A stretch of DNA of 64,000 nucleotides from Streptomyces lincolnensis (GTDB lineage Bacteria; Actinomycetota; Actinomycetes; Streptomycetales; Streptomycetaceae): assembly GCF_001685355.1 (NCBI RefSeq), contig NZ_CP016438.1, positions 4,588,001-4,652,000 on the forward strand, read 5' to 3'. The notes beneath the pieces are model-generated. The model made no database searches. It was not told the DNA's origin and saw only the letters and a program-made list of their open reading frames with translations. Shown piece by piece: positions 53,491 through 63,661 of the stretch. The stretch's first letter is position 1. Each line of letters begins with the position of its first letter. Position numbers and translations under genes: made by a program.

Positions 53491-53625
53491 GCGGCTGGTG
53501 CGGTACGGACCGACGGGCCGTCGGCCGGAATGCCTGTGGAGTCCGCGTAAGACCTGTCAGGCACAGCTCGCCAGGGCTGTGTATGGCCGGGCAGCAGACA
53601 GTGAAGCAGGAAGCTTGTCAGCAGG
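53430..53625 (+). ncRNA. Candidate TnpB guide RNA (reRNA/omegaRNA) region
   Basis: TnpB guide RNAs overlap the tnpB 3' end and extend past it. Here the downstream DNA is structured: CGACGG-G-CCGTCG (53511-53523), AATGCCTGTGGAGTCCGCG, a word similar to those behind other actinobacterial tnpB genes, and hairpin CACAGC..GCTGTG (53562-53581). The exact 3' boundary and guide are not determinable by eye. Confidence 0.5.
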
Positions 53626-53672
53626 GTCAAAAGACAGCTGCTCTGCCTGGTCAAAAGTGCGATGCTCTGCCC
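53625..53672. repeat. Two 24-bp tandem direct repeats behind tnpB
   Basis: GGTCAAAAGACAGCTGCTCTGCCT is followed directly by GGTCAAAAGTGCGATGCTCTGCCC. They share the first nine bases and the TGCTCTGCC end. They may mark the right end of the tnpB element or belong to the msiK upstream region. Confidence 0.6.
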
Positions 53673-53758
53673 CATTCGAAAATTTCCGCGAAGTTCACAG
53701 TCCTCCAGGTACTGACATACGGGTGAACGCCGGGTACCGTCCTGAGCCAGTCCACCTG

Positions 53759-53770
53759 TGGACTACACCA
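53759..53770. promoter_or_regulatory. Putative DasR site (dre) upstream of msiK
   Basis: TGGACTACACCA matches the dre core TGGTCTAGACCA at 10 of 12 positions, 58 bp before the msiK start. It is closely similar to the sites at 24109 and 24127. Confidence 0.6.
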
Positions 53771-53828
53771 CCACCTTCCTACAACGGATCGTCCGGCACG
53801 TTCCTGCCGGTAGAAGGGGGCCTTCACC

Positions 53829-54965
<1,137 letters not shown>

Positions 54966-55013
54966 CCCGCGCAGACGCGGTACAACCCCGGGTAATTCAC
55001 CCAGGTTGACGAG

Positions 55014-55045
55014 AAGGGCCCCGCAGACCGCTGCGGGGCCCTTTT
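55014..55045 (+). terminator. Terminator of msiK
   Basis: AAGGGCCCCGCAG and CTGCGGGGCCCTTTT form a perfect stem with an ACCG loop, followed by TTTT. This is a canonical intrinsic terminator. Confidence 0.95.
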
Positions 55046-55184
55046 CGTTGTCGACAAATACCCCGGCAGACCGGTCATTTCGAGCAGTGTGCGTCAACCC
55101 GTTACCCAGTCAGAGGCACTACTTCATCCCCCGAACCGGTGACTAAATGTCGCCAAATCATCACCCCGCGCTACCCTCACACGC

Positions 55185-55643
55185 GTGAAGCACTCCACTA
55201 ACGAACAGACGCGACGCGGCCGGGGTCCCGCCCGCCGGATCGGCCAGTCCCTCGCCCTCGTCCTGCCCGTCGTCCTGGTGCTCTCCGGGACCCTCGCGGT
55301 CACCCGAGTCGACTGGTCGGGGAACCCCTCCTCGAACTCGGTACTCACCGCGTCGGACGCCTCGAACGGCGACACCTCCGCGCGCACCGCCCCCCAGGCA
55401 CCGCACGACGTGTTGCGCGACCAGCTCCTGACCGAGCTCCAGAAGAAGGACCCCGGCATCGCACTCACCCACCTCCAGCAGGCGGTGAACGACCGCCCGT
55501 CGCTGGCGAAGCACTGCGTGTCGATCGCCCGGGCCCTCGGCAAGGCCGCGGTCCGGGTCTACGGCCCGACGCGTGCCCAGTCCTTCGCCCGCCCGGTCTG
55601 CGACACGTCCTTCGCGACGGGCGTCGCGACGGCCTTCGGCTGA
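55185..55643 (+). CDS. Small secreted or membrane-anchored protein, function unknown
   Basis: The 152-aa protein, GTG start. Basic N-terminus (RRGRGPARRIG), one hydrophobic segment (SLALVLPVVLVLSGTLAV), then an exported domain with two cysteines (AKHCVSIARALGKAAV, RPVCDTSF). It is either a cleaved signal or a single anchor. The C-terminal 80 residues look like a compact helical domain. No family is recognised; it sits beside msiK. Confidence 0.7.
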   Translation: MKHSTNEQTRRGRGPARRIGQSLALVLPVVLVLSGTLAVTRVDWSGNPSSNSVLTASDASNGDTSARTAPQAPHDVLRDQLLTELQKKDPGIALTHLQQAVNDRPSLAKHCVSIARALGKAAVRVYGPTRAQSFARPVCDTSFATGVATAFG

Positions 55644-55802
55644 GGGGCGGCCGGTGGACTGAGCGGCACCTCTCAGCCGAGTGCCTTCCGCCCTCCTGCG
55701 GCGAGCTTCCCGAGCCGGCTCGCCACAGGAGGGCGGTAACGGCAGGTTAAGGAACGGTTGCCGGGCCCGGTCGCGCCCGGACCGCCACGTACAGTTCGAA
55801 TC

Positions 55803-56534
55803 ATGAGCGATCCGAACGCCGCGTCCCGCCCCGTTCAAGCCGTGGTCCTGGCCGGGGGCCAGGGCTCCCGGCTGCGCCCCTACACCGACGACCGGCCCAA
55901 GCCGATGGTCGAGATCCCCGGTACGGGGACGCCGATCATCGGCCATCAGCTTGTCTGGCTCGCGGAAGAGGGCGTCACGGACGTGGTCGTCAGCTGCGGC
56001 CATCTCGCGGACGTCCTGAAGAAGTGGCTGGAGACGGCCGACCTGCCGGTCAACGTGAAGACGGTGGTCGAGCCGGAGCCGCTGGGCCGCGGTGGCGGCC
56101 TGAAGTACGCCGCCGCGCATCTGCCCCACCCCGAGCGGCCTTGGTACGCCACCAACGGCGACATCTGGACCCGTTTCTCGCTCCGCGACATGGCGGACTT
56201 CCACGCCGAGCGCGACGCGGTCGCGACGCTGGCGCTGGCGCGGCCGCGGATCCCCTGGGGTGCCGTGCAGACCGACGGGTTCGGGCGGGTGACCGACTTC
56301 ATCGAGGCGCCGCCGTCGACGGTCGAGATCAACGCGGGTGTGTATGTGTTCTCGGCGGAGTTCGCGGGGCTGCTGCCGGAGCGCGGGGATCACGAGCGGA
56401 CGACGTTTCCGCGGCTGGCCCGGGAGCGGAAGCTCGCGGGGTTCCCCATTCCGCAGGGGGCGTACTGGCGGGCCATCGACACGGCGAAGGATCTGACCGA
56501 GGCGGCGAAGGAACTGGCCGCGTTGGGGCGCTGA
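55803..56534 (+). CDS. Sugar-phosphate nucleotidyltransferase (NTP_transferase)
   Basis: The 243-aa protein starts at the ATG at 55803. It has the pyrophosphorylase signature VVLAGGQGSRLRPYTDDRPKPMVEI, EPEPLGRGGGLKYAA, the product-site NGDIWTRF and EINAGVYVFS. It is short and has no C-terminal hexapeptide domain, like many mannose- or glucose-1-phosphate transferases. TACAGT lies 7 nt before the ATG, suggesting leaderless transcription. Substrate unknown. Confidence 0.9.
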   Translation: MSDPNAASRPVQAVVLAGGQGSRLRPYTDDRPKPMVEIPGTGTPIIGHQLVWLAEEGVTDVVVSCGHLADVLKKWLETADLPVNVKTVVEPEPLGRGGGLKYAAAHLPHPERPWYATNGDIWTRFSLRDMADFHAERDAVATLALARPRIPWGAVQTDGFGRVTDFIEAPPSTVEINAGVYVFSAEFAGLLPERGDHERTTFPRLARERKLAGFPIPQGAYWRAIDTAKDLTEAAKELAALGR

Positions 56535-56564
56535 GGGTCGTACGCCGCCGCCTGGCGGCATGAC

Positions 56565-56602
56565 AAGAGGTCCCGCACATTCTCCCTCGTGCGGGACCTC
56601 TT
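56565..56602. terminator. Bidirectional terminator
   Basis: AAGAGGTCCCGCAC (56565-56578) and GTGCGGGACCTCTT (56589-56602) form a perfect 14-bp stem between two convergent genes; A/T at both outer ends gives U-tails on both strands. Confidence 0.9.
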
Positions 56603-56660
56603 GCGTGGGTCCGGTCGTCTCAGCCGGCGGGCGTGCCCAGGATTCCGCCCACCGGCTCCG

Positions 56661-58310
56661 TTACCCCAACAGGCCGCCCACCAGGCCCGGCTGGGAGGTG
56701 GAGCCTCCGCCGTCGGAGCCGCCTGTGGAGCCGCTGGAGGTGCTGCCGCCGTTGGTGGGGCCGGTGGTGGTGCTGGGGGCCTCGTCGGCCGGGGAGGACT
56801 GCTGGGGCGGGGCCTGGCCGGTGCTGCCCTGGGTCTGGCTGGGTGCGCCGCCGGTGGTGGCGCCGGTGTCGCGGGTGGCGTCCGGGGTGGTGGCGGTGCC
56901 GGCGGTCGGGCTGGCGCCCGCCGTGGCGCCCTGGGTGGGCGAGCCGGAGGCCGAGGGGCTCTTGTCGCGGCCCTTGGCGGAGTCCTCGGGGAGCGGGGAG
57001 CCGGGCAGGTTGTTGCGCGGGGCCTCGCCGGGGCCGGGGACGATCACCCGGTCGGCGTCTCGGACGGCGCCGCCGAGCAGCGAGCCGACGAGCAGGGTGA
57101 GTCCGGCGACGATGGCGGTGATGAGGGCGCCGCGGCGCAGGACGTGGCGGCGCAGGTCCCAGAGTTCGGCGCGGGGTCCGAGGCGGCGCCAGGCGCCGCC
57201 GGCGAGGCGGCCGTCGATGGAGTAGACGGGGGCGCCGGCGATGATCAGCGGCGACCAGGCGGCGAGGTAGATGATGTCGGGGGTGTCGTAGGCGGGGACG
57301 CTCTTCCAGCTGACGGTGACGAGGAGCGCGGCGGAGAGTCCGGCGCCGACCACGGCGGCGACCCGCTGCCACAGGCCGAGGATCGTGAGGACGCCCACGA
57401 TGACCTGGAGGAAGGCGATGACGAGGCCGGCGCCGACGGGGTGCTGGAGGGCGAACTGCCTGAGGGGCTCGGCGACTTCCCAGGGGTGCAGGGTGTTGAG
57501 CCACTTCACCATGGAGCCGCGTTCGCCGCCGTCGAAGTAGACGGGGTCGCAGAGCTTGCCCATGCCGGCGTAGATGGAGATGAAGCCGAGGAAGATGCGC
57601 AGCGGCAGCAGGACGACGCCGAGGTTCATGCGGCGGCCCGGGTAGTAGGCGTGCCGGGCGGCGTCGTCGCCGTAGCGCTTGGCGGGCCGGGGGTCCTCGG
57701 GGCCCGTGTCCTCCTCGAACTCCTCGCCCGCGTAGGCGGGTTCGTCGTAGGCGCTGCCGACCGTGCGCATGGTGGGCAGGAGTCGGGTGCCGTCGGCGTC
57801 GGGGGTGCGCTGGGCTCCTACGACGGGTGTCTCGACGGTCTGGTCGAGGTCGTCGTAACCGTCGTCGGCGTAGCCGCTGTTGACGTCGATGCGCGGGATG
57901 ACCTGGGTGGCTCCGGCGTCGGCGGAGGGGGCGGTGGGGTCGGGGTGGCGGACGCTGCCGCCCCGCACGGCCTGGAGCAGGCGGTGGGCGCCGGTGTCGT
58001 CGGGGTCGGACTTGCCGCTCCAGACGACGGGCCGGCGGCGGGCGCCCGCCGCCGCGCCCGGTCTGCCGGCCGCCGCGCCCATGGCCGGCATCCGGGTGGT
58101 GTCCTCGGTGGCGCTCAAGTGCCGTGCGACCCGCGGGGATTGGGCGGCGCGCCGCGTCGACGCGCCCAACTGCACGCGGAAGCTCGCATGATTGACGATG
58201 ATCTGCGCCGGATCGCTCGGCACCTTCACCATGCTCAGCGCGGGAGCGTCGTCGAAGCCCGACGGGCCGTCCCCCGTGGGTGTGCGGGGTGTTCTGGTGT
58301 CCACACTCAT
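56661..58310 (-). CDS. DoxX-family membrane protein with long disordered ends
   Basis: The 549-aa protein. Residues 1-230 are charged and disordered (Asp/Arg/Pro-rich). Residues 235-385 hold the four-helix DoxX domain (VLLPLRIFLGFISIYAGMGKL, PVGAGLVIAFLQVIVGVLTILGL, WSPLIIAG). A further helix (ALITAIVAGLTLLVGSLLGG) follows, then a Ser/Thr/Pro/Gly tail that should be extracytoplasmic. DoxX proteins act in redox and thiol stress in actinobacteria. The very long flanks are typical of Streptomyces orthologues. Confidence 0.85.
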   Translation of the reverse strand: MSVDTRTPRTPTGDGPSGFDDAPALSMVKVPSDPAQIIVNHASFRVQLGASTRRAAQSPRVARHLSATEDTTRMPAMGAAAGRPGAAAGARRRPVVWSGKSDPDDTGAHRLLQAVRGGSVRHPDPTAPSADAGATQVIPRIDVNSGYADDGYDDLDQTVETPVVGAQRTPDADGTRLLPTMRTVGSAYDEPAYAGEEFEEDTGPEDPRPAKRYGDDAARHAYYPGRRMNLGVVLLPLRIFLGFISIYAGMGKLCDPVYFDGGERGSMVKWLNTLHPWEVAEPLRQFALQHPVGAGLVIAFLQVIVGVLTILGLWQRVAAVVGAGLSAALLVTVSWKSVPAYDTPDIIYLAAWSPLIIAGAPVYSIDGRLAGGAWRRLGPRAELWDLRRHVLRRGALITAIVAGLTLLVGSLLGGAVRDADRVIVPGPGEAPRNNLPGSPLPEDSAKGRDKSPSASGSPTQGATAGASPTAGTATTPDATRDTGATTGGAPSQTQGSTGQAPPQQSSPADEAPSTTTGPTNGGSTSSGSTGGSDGGGSTSQPGLVGGLLG

Positions 58311-58427
58311 CTAACCGAGTGACGTGTGTTTAGGACACTGCTTTGACTCGCCGGAAGTGTCCGGACCGCGTCAAGCTCGCCCCGCTCCCCCAGATTGACC
58401 CGTACGGGTGAGCAGGGGCACGCGCGT

Positions 58428-59369
58428 TCAGCCGCGTCGGCGCGACGCCTCGTACAGCACGACCCCCGCCGCCACACCGGCGTTCAGGGACTCCGCGCCG
58501 CCCGGCATCGGGATGCGCACCCGGTAGTCGCAGGTCTCGCCGACGAGCCGGGACAGGCCCTTGCCCTCGCTGCCGACCACGATCACGACCGGACCCCGCA
58601 GGGCCTCCAGCTCGCCGATCTCGTGCTCACCGTCGGCGGCGAGGCCGACGACCACGATGCCGGCCTTCTGGTACGCCTCCAGGGCGCGGGTGAGGTTGGT
58701 GGCGCGGGCGACGGGCGTCCGGGCGGCCGTACCGGCGGACGTCTTCCACGCACCGGCGGTCATACCGGCCGCACGCCGCTCCGGTACGACGACCCCGTGG
58801 CCGCCGAAGGCGGAGACGGACCGGACGACGGCACCGAGGTTGCGCGGGTCGGTGACGCCGTCGAGGGCGACGATCAGGGGGTCCTGGCCGTTGTCGTAGG
58901 CGGCGTTCGCGAGGTCCTCGGGGTGGGCGTACTCGTAGGGCGGGACCTGGAGGACCAGGCCCTGGTGGTTGAGCCCGTTGGTCATGCGGTCGAGCTCGGG
59001 GCGCGGCGCCTCCATGAGGTTGATGCCGCCGCGGTCGGCCGCGAGCTGGAGCGCCTCGCGCACCCGCTCGTCGTTGTCGATGAACTGCTGGACGTAGAGC
59101 GTGGAGGCGGGCACGCCCTCGCGCAGCGCCTCGACGACCGGGTTGCGGCCGACGACCAGCTCGGACGCCGACTTGCCGCCGCGGCCCTTGGGCACGGGAC
59201 GGCGGGTGGTCTGCCGCGATTTGGCGCCCGCGATGCGGTTCTTCTTGTGGCCCTTGCGCATCTCGGCGGGCGGGGTGGGGCCCTTGCCCTCCAGGCTCTT
59301 GCGCCGCTGGCCGCCACTGCCGACCTGCGCGCCCTTCTTGCCGGACATGCGGCGGTTGTTGGCTGCCAT
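58428..59369 (-). CDS. rlmB: 23S rRNA (guanosine-2'-O)-methyltransferase RlmB/TrmH family
   Basis: The 313-aa SPOUT methyltransferase has a basic, disordered N-terminus ([20 protein letters not shown]), the substrate-binding domain ([19 protein letters not shown]), and knot motifs [44 protein letters not shown] and [23 protein letters not shown]. It methylates a ribose in rRNA. It is followed (minus direction) by no other gene and preceded by cysS, the common actinobacterial order. Confidence 0.93.
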   Translation of the reverse strand: MAANNRRMSGKKGAQVGSGGQRRKSLEGKGPTPPAEMRKGHKKNRIAGAKSRQTTRRPVPKGRGGKSASELVVGRNPVVEALREGVPASTLYVQQFIDNDERVREALQLAADRGGINLMEAPRPELDRMTNGLNHQGLVLQVPPYEYAHPEDLANAAYDNGQDPLIVALDGVTDPRNLGAVVRSVSAFGGHGVVVPERRAAGMTAGAWKTSAGTAARTPVARATNLTRALEAYQKAGIVVVGLAADGEHEIGELEALRGPVVIVVGSEGKGLSRLVGETCDYRVRIPMPGGAESLNAGVAAGVVLYEASRRRG

Positions 59370-59490
59370 GACCTACCTGTTCTCTACGGATGCACTTGCG
59401 AGCGCTGTGGAAATCTTCGTACGTCTGTCTATGCAGTGTGCCGCCCGGAGGCCCGGACGGCACAATCGATCTTCGGCGACCGCCGCGCGG

Positions 59491-60888
59491 TCAGCGCGGG
59501 CCGAGGCTCCAGCGCGGCCCCTGCGGGCCGTCCTCGATGGTCAGGCCCGACTGGCCCAGCTGGTCGCGGATGGCGTCCGCGGTCGTCCAGTCCTTGCGGC
59601 CCCGGGCGGCCTCGCGCTGGTCGAGGACGAGGCGTACGAGGCTGTCGACCACGCCATGAAGGTCGTCACCGCGGTCGGTCTCGCCGGCCCAGTGCGGGTC
59701 GAGCGGGTCCAGGCCGAGGACGCCGAGCATGGCGCGCACCTCGGCGAGGCGGGCCACGGCGGCTTCCTTGTCGTCGGCCGCGAGGGCGCTGTTGCCCTGC
59801 CGGACGGTGGTGTGGACGACGGCAAGGGCCTGCGGGACGCCCAGGTCGTCGTCCATCGCCTCGGCGAAGGCGGGCGGCACTTCGGCGGAGGGCTCGACGT
59901 CGCCGGCCTTCTCCACGACGCGCTGCATGAAGCCCTCGATCCGCGCGAACGCCGACTCGGCCTCGCGCAGGGCCTCCTCGCTGTACTCGATCATCGAGCG
60001 GTAGTGCGGGGTGCCGAGGTAGTAGCGCAGCACAATGGGGCGCCACGCCTTGACCATCTCGGAGACGAGGACGGAGTTGCCGAGCGACTTCGACATCTTC
60101 TCGCCGCTCATGGTGACCCAGGCGTTGTGCACCCAGTACCGGGCGAACTCGTCGCCGTAGGCCTTGGCCTGGGCGATCTCGTTCTCGTGGTGGGGGAAGA
60201 TCAGGTCGAGGCCGCCGCCGTGGATGTCGAAGGCGGAGCCGAGGTACTTGTGGGCCATCGCGGAGCATTCGAGGTGCCAGCCGGGGCGGCCGCGGCCCCA
60301 GGGGGTCTCCCAGTCGGGCTCACCGGGCTTGGTGGCCTTCCACATGGCGAAGTCCCGCGGGTCCCGCTTGCCGCTGATGCCCTCCTCGGCGGGCTGGCGC
60401 ATCTCGTCCAGGTCCTGCCGGGACAGCTCCAGGTACGCGGGCCAGGACCGCACGTCGAAGTAGACGCTGCCGTCGGCCTCGTAGGCGTGGCCGCGTTCGA
60501 TGAGCCCGCGCATCATCTCGACCATCTCGGTCACGTGCCCGGTGGCACGGGGCTCGTAGGTCGGCGGGAGGCAACCGAGGGCGGTGTAGCCGTCGTTGAA
60601 CGCCCGCTCGTTCTCGTAGCCGATCGACCACCAGGGGCGGCCCTGGACGGCCGACTTGGCGATGATCTTGTCGTCGATGTCGGTCACGTTCCGGATGAAC
60701 GTGACGTCGTAGCCGCGGTACTCGAACCAGCGACGCATGATGTCGAAGTTCAGGCCCGAGCGGATGTGGCCGATGTGCGGGGCGGCCTGCACGGTGGCAC
60801 CGCACAGGTAGATCGAGACGCAACCCGGCGTGAGCGGGGCGAAGTCACGGATCTGCCGGGCGCTGGTGTCGTACAGGCGAATGGTCAC
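59491..60888 (-). CDS. cysS: Cysteinyl-tRNA synthetase
   Basis: The 465-aa class I synthetase has the HIGH box ([14 protein letters not shown]), zinc ligands with CGATVQ and [26 protein letters not shown], and [13 protein letters not shown] start. Complete length. It forms a row with rlmB downstream and ispF/ispD upstream, as in other actinobacteria. Confidence 0.98.
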   Translation of the reverse strand: MTIRLYDTSARQIRDFAPLTPGCVSIYLCGATVQAAPHIGHIRSGLNFDIMRRWFEYRGYDVTFIRNVTDIDDKIIAKSAVQGRPWWSIGYENERAFNDGYTALGCLPPTYEPRATGHVTEMVEMMRGLIERGHAYEADGSVYFDVRSWPAYLELSRQDLDEMRQPAEEGISGKRDPRDFAMWKATKPGEPDWETPWGRGRPGWHLECSAMAHKYLGSAFDIHGGGLDLIFPHHENEIAQAKAYGDEFARYWVHNAWVTMSGEKMSKSLGNSVLVSEMVKAWRPIVLRYYLGTPHYRSMIEYSEEALREAESAFARIEGFMQRVVEKAGDVEPSAEVPPAFAEAMDDDLGVPQALAVVHTTVRQGNSALAADDKEAAVARLAEVRAMLGVLGLDPLDPHWAGETDRGDDLHGVVDSLVRLVLDQREAARGRKDWTTADAIRDQLGQSGLTIEDGPQGPRWSLGPR

Positions 60889-60963
60889 GATCCCTAGGGT
60901 AGTAGGCGCAAGGGGGTGCGTGGGTCCCCCTGTTTGTTTGTCACGCGGTGCGCAATCCGTTTG

Positions 60964-61461
60964 TCACACGGTGCGCACGACCAACGCCGTCGCCACGGCC
61001 ATCAGGCCCTCGCCCCGGCCGGGGAAGCCCAGCCCGTCCGTGGTCGCGCCGGACACCGACACCGGTGCTCCCGCCGCCTCCGACAGGATCTTCTGGGCCT
61101 CGTCCCGGCGCTTGCCGATCTTCGGACGGGGTCCTACGACCTGTACGGCGATGTTGCCGATCCGGAAGCCCGCCGCGTTGACGATGCGGGCCGCCTCCGT
61201 CAGGAGGGTGACTCCGGACGCGCCCGACCACTCGGGGCGGCCGGTGCCGAAGTGCTGTCCGAGGTCGCCGAGGCCGGCCGCGGAGAAGAGGGCGTTGCAG
61301 GCGGCGTGGGCGACGACGTCCGCGTCGGAGTGGCCGGCGAGACCCGTGCCCTCGCCCTCCCACTTCAGGCCGGCGCACCACAGGTCGCGGCCCTCCTCGA
61401 AGGCGTGGATGTCGGTGCCGATGCCGACCTGGGGCAGCGGGTAGGGGGTCTCAGAAGCCAT
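60964..61461 (-). CDS. ispF: 2-C-methyl-D-erythritol 2,4-cyclodiphosphate synthase
   Basis: The 165-aa protein shows [21 protein letters not shown] (metal His and Asp), [20 protein letters not shown], and [19 protein letters not shown] residues near the end. It catalyses the cyclisation step of the MEP isoprenoid pathway. It overlaps ispD by 11 bp, so both are translated from one message. Confidence 0.97.
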   Translation of the reverse strand: MASETPYPLPQVGIGTDIHAFEEGRDLWCAGLKWEGEGTGLAGHSDADVVAHAACNALFSAAGLGDLGQHFGTGRPEWSGASGVTLLTEAARIVNAAGFRIGNIAVQVVGPRPKIGKRRDEAQKILSEAAGAPVSVSGATTDGLGFPGRGEGLMAVATALVVRTV

Positions 61462-62251
61462 CGTTGAGCCTCCTGCGGGCCAGGACCGCCTCCGCGAGGA
61501 CCAGGTCCAGGGGGCGGGTGACCTTGAAGGCCTCCTCGTGGCCGGGAACGACCACGACCGTCTCGCCGAGCTGCTCGACCATGCTCGCGTCGTCGGTGAC
61601 GTTGTCGGTGACGCTCTCGTGGGCGCGGACGAGGGTGGCGCGGTCGAAGCCCTGCGGGGTCTGTACGGCGCGCAGCCGGGTCCGCGCGGGGGTGGCGATC
61701 ACCGGTTCCGGCTCCCCCGCGGTCGCGGCGGGCTCGACCTCCTTCACCGTGTCCGCGAGGGGCAGCGCCGGGACGACGGCCCGTGCGCCGTCGCGCACGG
61801 CCTCGATGACGGCGTCGACGGTGTCGACGGGGACGAGGGGGCGGGCGGCGTCGTGGACCAGCACGATGTCGTAGTCGGCGGGCAGCGCGTCGAGGCCGAG
61901 TTTCACGGACTCCTGACGGCTGTCACCGCCGGGGACGACGAGGAAGTCGGTGCGCTCGGGCAGCGCGTGCGCGTCGAGCAGGGACTTGACCTCGCCGGCG
62001 CCGTCGGGCGGGGCCACGACGACGACCAGGGAGACGGCGCGCGAGGCCGCCAGGGCGCGCAGCGCGTGGATGAGCATGGGCGTGCCGTTCAGCGCGCGAA
62101 GCGCCTTGGGGGCGCCCGGGCCCAGTCGTACGCCTCGGCCGGCGGCGGGGATCACGGCGGCGGTACGGGCGTTCACCCGGGCTTTCACCGGTGGTTCCGC
62201 GGACGCCTCCAGCGGGGTTTCCGCGGGCGAAGGGCGCGAATCGTCAGACAT
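61451..62251 (-). CDS. ispD: 2-C-methyl-D-erythritol 4-phosphate cytidylyltransferase
   Basis: The 266-aa protein carries an N-terminal extension of about 30 residues, then [34 protein letters not shown] (CTP-binding), [11 protein letters not shown], and [18 protein letters not shown]. It activates MEP with CTP. It is co-transcribed with ispF. Confidence 0.97.
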   Translation of the reverse strand: MSDDSRPSPAETPLEASAEPPVKARVNARTAAVIPAAGRGVRLGPGAPKALRALNGTPMLIHALRALAASRAVSLVVVVAPPDGAGEVKSLLDAHALPERTDFLVVPGGDSRQESVKLGLDALPADYDIVLVHDAARPLVPVDTVDAVIEAVRDGARAVVPALPLADTVKEVEPAATAGEPEPVIATPARTRLRAVQTPQGFDRATLVRAHESVTDNVTDDASMVEQLGETVVVVPGHEEAFKVTRPLDLVLAEAVLARRRLNDGF

Positions 62252-62567
62252 CGGTTCCTGTCAGGTTTGTGTGCCGGGCCGTCGTGGGTATGGCCTCAGC
62301 GTGCCGGGCGCGACACCTTGACCGGACCCTTCCGTGACACCGGTCGAGCAAGCTGCCCGGGCCCGGCACGCCAAGTATCGGGGGATCTCTCCTCCGAGGT
62401 GAACCCGCGCACGGCATTGTTTTGAGCGCGAACATGCCGCAGCGCCCGGCGACGAGAAATACGTCATCGGGCACCGCGGCACTTATGTGAGACCCCTCAG
62501 CACTGTGATGCTCGGCACTGTGATGAGCTGAGACCGGTTGCTGCGTCGAGACCGGCTCGCGTCGGAG
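62252..62567. other. Intergenic region between ispD and carD
   Basis: 316 bp holding the ispD promoter. CACTGTGATG occurs twice within 20 bp (62502 and 62517), a short direct repeat. No gene with codon bias is seen. Confidence 0.5.
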
Positions 62568-63050
62568 TCAGGACGCGAGGACCTCGTCGAGCAGGGCCTC
62601 GGCCTTGTCCTCGTTGGTGTTCTCCGCGAGGGCGAGCTCGCTCACCAGAATCTGGCGGGCCTTGGCGAGCATGCGCTTCTCACCTGCGGAGAGTCCGCGC
62701 TCGCGCTCACGACGCCACAGGTCGCGCACGACTTCCGCGACCTTGATGACATCGCCGGAGGCGAGCTTCTCCAGGTTTGCCTTGTAACGACGAGACCAGT
62801 TCGTGGGCTCCTCGGCGTACGGCGCGCGCAGCACCTCGAAGACCCGGTCCAGACCATCCTGACCGACCACATCACGCACGCCGACGAACTCCGCATTGTC
62901 CGCTGGCACACGCACTGTCAGGTCACCCTGGGCGACCTTCAGCACCAAGTAGGTCTTGTCCACGCCTTTGATCTGGCGAGTTTCGATAGCCTCGATCAGC
63001 GCGGCCCCGTGATGGGGATAGACCACGGTGTCGCCAACCTTGAACGTCAT
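62568..63050 (-). CDS. carD: CarD-family RNA polymerase-binding regulator
   Basis: The 160-aa protein is CarD-like: [21 protein letters not shown] (RNA polymerase-interaction Tudor domain), [19 protein letters not shown], then the helical DNA-binding part with [32 protein letters not shown], which includes the conserved Trp wedge. It stabilises open promoter complexes, mainly at rRNA and housekeeping genes. About 315 bp separate it from ispD. Confidence 0.96.
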   Translation of the reverse strand: MTFKVGDTVVYPHHGAALIEAIETRQIKGVDKTYLVLKVAQGDLTVRVPADNAEFVGVRDVVGQDGLDRVFEVLRAPYAEEPTNWSRRYKANLEKLASGDVIKVAEVVRDLWRRERERGLSAGEKRMLAKARQILVSELALAENTNEDKAEALLDEVLAS

Positions 63051-63346
63051 GTGACAGGTACCCCTTCCGTGGCTATCCAGGGTAACACGGAAACTGCGGG
63101 TTCTGAATGGCGTTTTCGCAGGTCAGGGCATATCTCGGGGCTTGACAACAGCAACAGGAACGTGCTGCGCGGGCCGAACGGAAGAAGGTATTCGCAGGTC
63201 GGAGCGGCTCTCCGGGGGAGGTGAAACGCGGCCGTTACACGCATCCGGAGGGCCGTCCGAGCGACCTAACATCCCCATATGTCCGCTTCCAAGTGTGCGA
63301 CTTCCGCTACTCCGTTCGATGCCCGGAGTCGCTTCCGCGCCGAATC

Positions 63347-63393
63347 CGGAATTGATCACGGGCGCCCAGCGGATCAGGCGGTGATCAATTCCG
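63347..63393. repeat. 13-bp perfect inverted repeat
   Basis: CGGAATTGATCAC (63347-63359) and GTGATCAATTCCG (63381-63393), separated by 21 bp. It is AT-rich for this genome, so unlikely by chance; it could be an operator pair or the stem of an RNA. Confidence 0.85.
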
Positions 63394-63488
63394 TGGGCGA
63401 TCGCGCATTCCTTCACTGAAGTTTTGCGAGCCGGCGGAAGGGGATGCGAGGGGTGCTTATGTGAATGGCGGACAAGTGCGGGGCCAAA

Positions 63489-63504
63489 GTGACTCAGGAG
63501 TCAC
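63489..63504. promoter_or_regulatory. 16-bp palindrome upstream of the lipoprotein gene
   Basis: GTGACTCAGGAGTCAC is a perfect palindrome, followed by TTGTGACGGAGGTGAC with two more GTGAC words. It lies about 160 bp before the GTG at 63662. BldD-like arms (TGAC/GTCA) are present but the centre is 6 bp, one too long. Confidence 0.5.
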
Positions 63505-63661
63505 TTGTGACGGAGGTGACTACCCGCCGCTGCCGGAAGACGACGCTTCGGGGAGGGTCGGGTGCGGCGGCGCGGGAACGGCTCGGTAACCTAAGGCCGC
63601 TGACAGACACTTAGCGCGGCTTTACAGGCCGCCTCGTTCAAGTCAAGGAGTTGCCGCCGCC

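Larger units (their letters stand above)
63051..63661. other. 611-bp intergenic region between carD and the lipoprotein gene
   Basis: Divergent promoter region. It contains a 13-bp inverted repeat at 63347-63393, a 16-bp palindrome at 63489-63504 and GTGAC direct repeats just behind it. Short ORFs here (about 80-97 aa) lack codon bias and ribosome sites. Confidence 0.6.

Noticed and set aside
63123..63416. 97-aa minus-strand ORF in the carD upstream region
   Set aside because: No codon bias; covers the inverted repeat and the likely promoters.
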